NCBI GenBank assembly: GCA_024697405.1
Contig: JAILFU010000021.1
Span: forward strand, 1-38,366
DNA: 38,366 bases
Reading direction: 5' to 3'
Source of the DNA: Prevotella sp.
GTDB taxonomy: Bacteria; Bacteroidota; Bacteroidia; Bacteroidales; Bacteroidaceae
Part shown: piece after piece, positions 34,376-38,366 of the stretch
Numbering within the stretch: the first letter of the stretch is position 1
Layout of the letters: every line of letters starts with the position of its first letter
Notes under the pieces: generated by a model
Seen by the model: only the letters and a program-made list of their open reading frames with translations
Told to the model about the DNA's origin: nothing
Databases searched by the model: none
Position numbers and translations under genes: made by a program

Positions 34376-35585
34376 TCTCCCCGTGTGTCGTATGCAGGAA
34401 CTCCTTGTTGTTCGTGTCAATATGTAGCAGATTCGACACCATGTGCCAGGCAAGGCGCGGAAAGGCCAGCGCCCTAACCAGAAGCCTGCGGTTGCGCATT
34501 CGGCGTGGGATGGCGACCAGGAGTGTTACGACCAGCAGGCCGAGCAGCATCAGCCATTTCACGCTGCGTGCCGGAGCGGCAACAACCATGATGGCAGAGA
34601 AGAGAACGATAAAGACCAGCAGCAGCGAACGGGGTATGAGCGCCTGCTGGAAGGTCTTGTCGAGATAGTTGATGTTGCCCTGAAGCATGGCCTTCGGCAC
34701 ATGGGGCAGCATGAGCAGAAGAGTCTGAATCTGTCCGGTCATCCAGCGCAGGCGCTGGCGCTGGAAATTGTCGCTGCTGCTCACCTTCTCGTCCATCACG
34801 TAGATGTCCTCAGCATAATGTATGTAGATGCCCTGCCGCATAAGAAGGGCCTCCAGCTCGCGGTCTTCCACAGCAGAACTGAGGTGCCCCACATGACGGC
34901 TGAACCACAGGTAGCTGAAGCACATGCCCGAGCCTATCAGCGCCGACGACAGCCCCAGCCGGTTGTGGCCTCGGCGGAAGATGCTGTTGTTCGTCTCTTC
35001 ACTCGCTCCGTCCAGGGCAGCAATACCGTTGTCGGCATTCTTCGCCGTACGGTGGCATTGAATGGCCTGATAACCATCGTTGCAAACTCCGTTAAGACGC
35101 GTCAGGAAGTCTTCGCCCACCAGGTTGTCGGCATCGAGTATCACTACATAGTCAAAGCGCCTGCCTGTCTGCTCGCCGTTCTCTACCTTCTCTATGGCAT
35201 ATTGCAGCGCCTTGGCCTTAGAGCTTCTCTCGAAGTCGGGAGTGAGGAGCACGACAGGCAGCTGCGCCAGACGTTCGTTCGTGGCAGGCTCCATGTGGTC
35301 GGAGATGACGCAGAGCAGGAAGCTGTCCTTAGGATAGTCCTGGCGGAGGAAGGTCTCTACCGAATGAACGATGACCCTGTCCTCACGATAGGCGGGGAAA
35401 AGCACCAGGAACGACGACGATGGTGCCCGCAGCTGCTCCGGGGAACCCCCCGAAAGCGGCAGAGACGGCCTGCTCCCGCCTTTGGGCACGAGCGAAGCCA
35501 GCGCGAACACAAAGGCGTAGACTGTGGAAACGGCCATGATGCCCCACAGCAGCCAGTCTGCGATATGTAGAACGGCGACCCCCAT
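34368..35585 (-). CDS. Membrane GT2 polysaccharide synthase-like glycosyltransferase (intact DxD)
   Basis: The 405-aa product has an N-terminal membrane helix (about 9-32) and two C-terminal helices (about 315-360). The GT-A domain between them has FPAYREDRVI, ILDADNLV (DxD, Asp151/Asp153), GSGMCFSYLWF, AVEDRELEALL (Glu240/Asp241) and QRLRW (277-281), the QxxRW motif of processive synthases. It is a tandem paralogue of 35598-36821. Residues 34-58 (PKGGSRP then SLPLSGGSPE) form a low-complexity insert absent from the paralogue and similar to the translated hairpin repeat. The start ATG has a strong AGGAGGAGAG ribosome site 12 bp after the paralogue's stop. Confidence 0.85.
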   Translation of the reverse strand: MGVAVLHIADWLLWGIMAVSTVYAFVFALASLVPKGGSRPSLPLSGGSPEQLRAPSSSFLVLFPAYREDRVIVHSVETFLRQDYPKDSFLLCVISDHMEPATNERLAQLPVVLLTPDFERSSKAKALQYAIEKVENGEQTGRRFDYVVILDADNLVGEDFLTRLNGVCNDGYQAIQCHRTAKNADNGIAALDGASEETNNSIFRRGHNRLGLSSALIGSGMCFSYLWFSRHVGHLSSAVEDRELEALLMRQGIYIHYAEDIYVMDEKVSSSDNFQRQRLRWMTGQIQTLLLMLPHVPKAMLQGNINYLDKTFQQALIPRSLLLVFIVLFSAIMVVAAPARSVKWLMLLGLLVVTLLVAIPRRMRNRRLLVRALAFPRLAWHMVSNLLHIDTNNKEFLHTTHGENV

Positions 35586-35597
35586 CTCTCCTCCTGT

Positions 35598-36821
35598 CTA
35601 TCCTCTGTTCTTCTCCCCAAAAAACTTCGCTCTCAACTTGCCCAGCCACTTCTTGGCCGTAGAGACGCGCACGGTGGTCTCGCTGCCTCCTGCCCGGAAG
35701 ATGTTGACAATGCCCTCGACGATGATCTTCGGCGATTGCGCAAAGTCACGGTTGAAGTGCTCGTCCACCAGGTAGTCGGGTGTGGCAAAGGCAAAAGCCA
35801 GCATGATGAGTGCTGCAACAATCCACCATTTGATGACCAGCGTCATGTAGATGAAAGGCAGCACCACGCTCATCAGGGCTATGATGCCCATCAGCGTGGT
35901 GCGCGGGATGAGCATCCATTGCACGATTTTGTCCACATGGTCGTAGTGACGGTTGATGAGGGCCTGCGGGAGGTAGCGGACGTGGCTGAGAAGGGCATGC
36001 AGCTGGGTGTGCGCCCAACGGGCATGCTGGTCGTTGAACTGCTTCATGTCGTGCACCTTTTCGTCGAAGACGTAGATGTCTTCAAAATAGTCCACGAAGA
36101 TGTTGTCTTGCGCGAGAAGGGCCTCCAGCGCCTTGTCTTCGCCGATGGCGGTGCGCACTTTCATGATGTTGGTCTTGAACCATTGGAAATCGAACACCAT
36201 TCCCGAACCGTTGAGCGCGGCAGACAGGCCCATGACCTGGTGCCCCCGGCGGAAGATGGCGGTGTTGATTTCTTCAAAGATAGCGTCCAGGCGGGCGGCG
36301 GTCGTTTCACGGTTGGCCGAGAGCCGGTGCGTCTGTATGGCTTTCGTGCCCGACGACACGTAGGCATCGTTCACCTCTTTCAGGAATTCGGGCTTCACGA
36401 TGTTTCCAGCGTCAAGAATCAGCACGGCGTCGTAGATCTTGAAGCGCGGAAGATGGAGAACGGCATATTGCAGCGACTTCGCCTTCGAGCTAATCTCGAA
36501 GTCGGGAGTCAGCAGGGTGACGGGCAGCTGCGCCAGCTGCATGTTCACCAGCTCGCTCTGGTGGTCGGAAACCACAACCACGTCGAACAGCCGTTGCGGA
36601 TAGCTCTGGCCCAACACGGAGTTCACCGTCTTCACAATCACCTTGTCGTTCTTATAAGAGGGGATGAGCACAATGTAGCGGTACTGCTCCTTCGCCCTTT
36701 TCACCTCCACGCGGTGCTTCATCATCGACGCTACGGAGAACACAAGGAAATAGAGCACTGTCAGCAGCACGGCAACGAACAGCAAACCATCCACAACATA
36801 GAGTATCCACCAGAAGTTCAT
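35598..36821 (-). CDS. Membrane GT2 synthase-like paralogue with DxD changed to DxG
   Basis: The 407-aa protein has the same layout as its downstream neighbour: an N-terminal helix (about 5-30), IPSYKNDKVIVKTV, ILDAGNIV, NGSGMVFDFQWF, GEDKALEALL (Glu228/Asp229), QHARW (265-269, QxxRW) and C-terminal helices. The motif that should be DAD reads DAG (137-139), so the second metal-binding Asp is missing. It may be inactive, act as a partner subunit, or bind the donor differently. The start is the ATG at 36821: the frame stays open 40 codons further upstream, but those codons cross the promoter. It is probably the first gene of a minus-strand operon reaching 29418. Confidence 0.85.
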   Translation of the reverse strand: MNFWWILYVVDGLLFVAVLLTVLYFLVFSVASMMKHRVEVKRAKEQYRYIVLIPSYKNDKVIVKTVNSVLGQSYPQRLFDVVVVSDHQSELVNMQLAQLPVTLLTPDFEISSKAKSLQYAVLHLPRFKIYDAVLILDAGNIVKPEFLKEVNDAYVSSGTKAIQTHRLSANRETTAARLDAIFEEINTAIFRRGHQVMGLSAALNGSGMVFDFQWFKTNIMKVRTAIGEDKALEALLAQDNIFVDYFEDIYVFDEKVHDMKQFNDQHARWAHTQLHALLSHVRYLPQALINRHYDHVDKIVQWMLIPRTTLMGIIALMSVVLPFIYMTLVIKWWIVAALIMLAFAFATPDYLVDEHFNRDFAQSPKIIVEGIVNIFRAGGSETTVRVSTAKKWLGKLRAKFFGEKNRG

Positions 36822-36843
36822 AGACCTTTTTCTATACTTGGTG

Positions 36844-36874
36844 CAAAAGTACTTATTTTTTTCTGATTGGCAAA
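36844..36874 (-). promoter_or_regulatory. Consensus promoter of the minus-strand polysaccharide operon
   Basis: On the minus strand TTTG (36874-36871) is followed after 19 bp by TACTTTTG (36851-36844), 22 bp before the ATG at 36821. Confidence 0.7.
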
Positions 36875-37097
36875 GAAAAAAACGCTTAATTTTCCTTGCG
36901 CCGCCTTGCGTCCCTACGTTTAGGGGTGTTTTTGGGGGCAACGATAGAGCGATTCACCTCTTGTGCGCAGCCGCTCACCCCCCCCCCGGGTGACGGAAAC
37001 GGATGCTCATCGTTTTCTGCGATTTCTTCTTTGTCGGTCTTTACAACGTGGACTCCATCAACCATTCATCTATCTCCTGTTGAATAAGAGTTCTTAT

Positions 37098-37495
37098 GCG
37101 CGCGCGCGTGAGGTGTTTATGGCGCTACAAGCGCTACTTTGATGGCTAATTTCCTGGAATGCATACTGTTGGTTGTAGCTACATCATTCTTTTTGGGGCT
37201 ACCTTTGTAGCTACAGTTCCAAACGGCGGCAGTATTTTTTCAAACAGCGGCAGTATTTCCCAAACGGCGGCAGTATTTTTTCAAACAGCGGCAGTATTTT
37301 CCCAAACGGCGGCAGTATTTTTTCAAACGGCGGCAGTATTTTCCACTCATCACTTCTCCCGGCCTGTAGCTACTAGAGTAGCTCCAAAAAGAGTGGTGTA
37401 GCTACAGGCAACGGTTTGTTTATCAGCCCGTTTAGTGCTAAAGTAGCTCTTGTAGCGCATTTTTTTTCGCGCGCGTTTTACGCGCACGCGCGCGC
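37098..37495. repeat. About 400-bp composite palindrome with a six-copy tandem core
   Basis: Nested inverted pairs share one layout: GCGCGCGCG at both ends, 37122-37140 with 37440-37458 (18 of 19 matching), and 37175-37202 with 37378-37405 (25 of 28). The centre (37220-37344) has six 20-21 bp units of CAAACGGCGGCAGTATTTT. The first four alternate CGGCGG...TTTTTT with CAGCGG...TTTCC as a 41-bp dimer. No reading frame looks like a gene. The flanking 36875-37097 holds nothing recognisable apart from a run of nine C. Confidence 0.8.
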
Positions 37496-37647
37496 AAGAA
37501 AGAAAGCTGGATGTCCCATTTGATGTACCCCCCAACGCATGCGTTACCTTTTGTTGTCATTCCTACGCCCTTCGTAGGGACAGACCTTCTATCTGTGCGT
37601 CGTTGGCTAATCATTACTTTATTCAAGTTTCTAGCAAGCTATGAAAG

Positions 37648-37862
37648 CGATGCGCAGCCAGCCCCATAGGGGCATGACATTGGTAGCCAGCCATTACAAT
37701 GGCTGGTATAAAGGGACGGTAGAAAAGCGTGCCTTTAGGTACGCGACAGCATCCACCCCATATCACGTACCTACGGCACGCCACCTACCACAACCCCGTC
37801 ACCAGCCATTGGAATGGCTGGCTACCAATATCTGATGCCTACGGCATCGGCTGTGCAGCACT
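37648..37862. repeat. 215-bp palindromic repeat element
   Basis: The segments 37679-37707 and 37801-37829 are inverted copies (28 of 29), each itself a hairpin (CCAGCCATT with AATGGCTGG). Outer segments GCGATGCGCAGCC and its partner near 37846-37860, and inner segments GCGTGCC..TAGGTACG (37727-37743 and 37766-37781), continue the symmetry. No gene is present; it looks like a REP- or MITE-type element. Confidence 0.75.
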
Positions 37863-37892
37863 TGCGAAACTTAAATTACTTTACTATCCGAC

Positions 37893-37930
37893 AAGAAATC
37901 CCCCTTCCGTGAGAGGAAGGGGGATTTCTT
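37893..37930. terminator. Perfect 16-bp hairpin terminator
   Basis: AAGAAATCCCCCTTCC (37893-37908) pairs perfectly with 37915-37930 around the loop GTGAGA. The A/T ends give a U-tract on either strand. It lies 13 bp beyond the stop of the coiled-coil protein gene. Confidence 0.88.
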
Positions 37931-37943
37931 TTGCTTAGAAGAA

Positions 37944-38303
37944 TCAGTCGTTCATCAGCTTTTCCATGTCCTTCTGGGCTTCCTCAGCCTTCTTGCGGGC
38001 CTTCTCCAAGTCCTTCAGGGCATCCTGGTAAGCCTCTTCAGCCTTCTCGGCAGCCTTCTTGGCCTTCTCGGCCTTGGCTTTGGCCTTCTCTACCTTGGCC
38101 TCGGCCTTGGGTATGGCAGCCTGGGCTTTCTGAGCCAACAGTACGCTTTTCTCCTCCTTGGCCTTAGCCTTTGTGGCTTTCTTCAACTCCTTGGCAGTCA
38201 TTCCCTGAGTGTCCTGCTCAGTGACCACCGTCTGGGCTTTCACGCCCTGAGCCATCAGCAGCGACATGGCCATGACGGCTCCAAGTGCAAATACTTTCTT
38301 CAT
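37944..38303 (-). CDS. Small secreted Ala/Lys/Glu-rich coiled-coil protein
   Basis: The 119-aa product has a signal peptide (MKKVFALGAVMAMSLLMAQG, cleavage probably after KAQ at about 24). Residues about 38-117 are almost all Ala, Lys and Glu in heptad-like order (KAEAKVEKAKAKAEKAKK), a long amphipathic helix. It is likely periplasmic or surface-bound; no enzyme motif is present and the function is unknown. It ends at a strong terminator. No TAnnTTTG box was found between its ATG at 38303 and the window end. Confidence 0.8.
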   Translation of the reverse strand: MKKVFALGAVMAMSLLMAQGVKAQTVVTEQDTQGMTAKELKKATKAKAKEEKSVLLAQKAQAAIPKAEAKVEKAKAKAEKAKKAAEKAEEAYQDALKDLEKARKKAEEAQKDMEKLMND

Positions 38304-38366
38304 CGTCTTTATGATTATTTACTAACAGTCCATGTTTTATTTTCAGAATCGTAACTTGAGGTCAGG

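Noticed and set aside
37220..37344. Possible CRISPR array (six regular repeats)
   Set aside because: The units are contiguous 20-21 bp copies with no unique spacers, and there are no cas genes nearby.

Overview
The window looks like a chromosome segment of a Bacteroidales bacterium of the Prevotella/Segatella type. Three things suggest this. Nearly every promoter I can find has the Bacteroidetes form, with a TAnnTTTG -7 box and often a TTTG box 19-20 bp upstream. Shine-Dalgarno sites are weak. The gene content also fits: MaeB malic enzyme, a SusC-type outer-membrane barrel, an asymmetric ABC-F ATPase and a DUF4450-like secreted enzyme. No rRNA, tRNA, CRISPR array or intact insertion sequence was seen.

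Layout. Positions 1-550 hold repeats and palindromes only. A folK-like gene and maeB follow on the minus strand. A near-perfect inverted-repeat divergent promoter (3516-3652) then leads to the first SGNH + MBOAT O-acyltransferase pair (3674-6692). A minus-strand group follows (13173 to 6779): outer-membrane barrel, free-methionine sulfoxide reductase, PfkB kinase and Tex. Positions 13174-14013 contain a probable small RNA and a 355-bp element with terminal inverted repeats. A plus-strand group (14014-20227) encodes a 55-aa membrane protein, a DUF4450-like secreted glycosidase candidate, an AmgK-like sugar kinase fused to a RapZ C-terminal domain, a MurU-like nucleotidyltransferase and a 17-residue-repeat secreted protein. 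A 224-bp palindromic element with an apparent 8-bp target duplication follows. Then come greA (-), an ABC-F ATPase (+) and galE (+).

Positions 24709-36821 form an envelope polysaccharide region: GT4, TupA-type ATP-grasp, GT11-like and GT-C transferases in alternating orientation, then a minus-strand run of two QxxRW GT2 synthases, a Wzx-type flippase, a GT2, an MBOAT and an SGNH protein. These genes plausibly build, decorate (O-acylate, fucosylate) and export a surface glycan, with GalE supplying UDP-galactose. Several of them look more A/T-rich than the flanking core genes. The last 1.5 kb carries two large composite palindromes and a small secreted coiled-coil protein.

The strongest candidates for something under-described are four. 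First, the AmgK-RapZ fusion next to MurU, which would put an amino-sugar sensor/RNA-binding module on a peptidoglycan-salvage kinase. Second, an ORF-less transcript with textbook promoter and terminator at 13338-13465. Third, families of palindromic repeats that sit in gene leaders and appear to have been captured in frame inside two proteins. Fourth, a tandem pair of GT2 synthases in which one copy has lost the DxD motif. All functions come from reading motifs by eye; no database search was possible.
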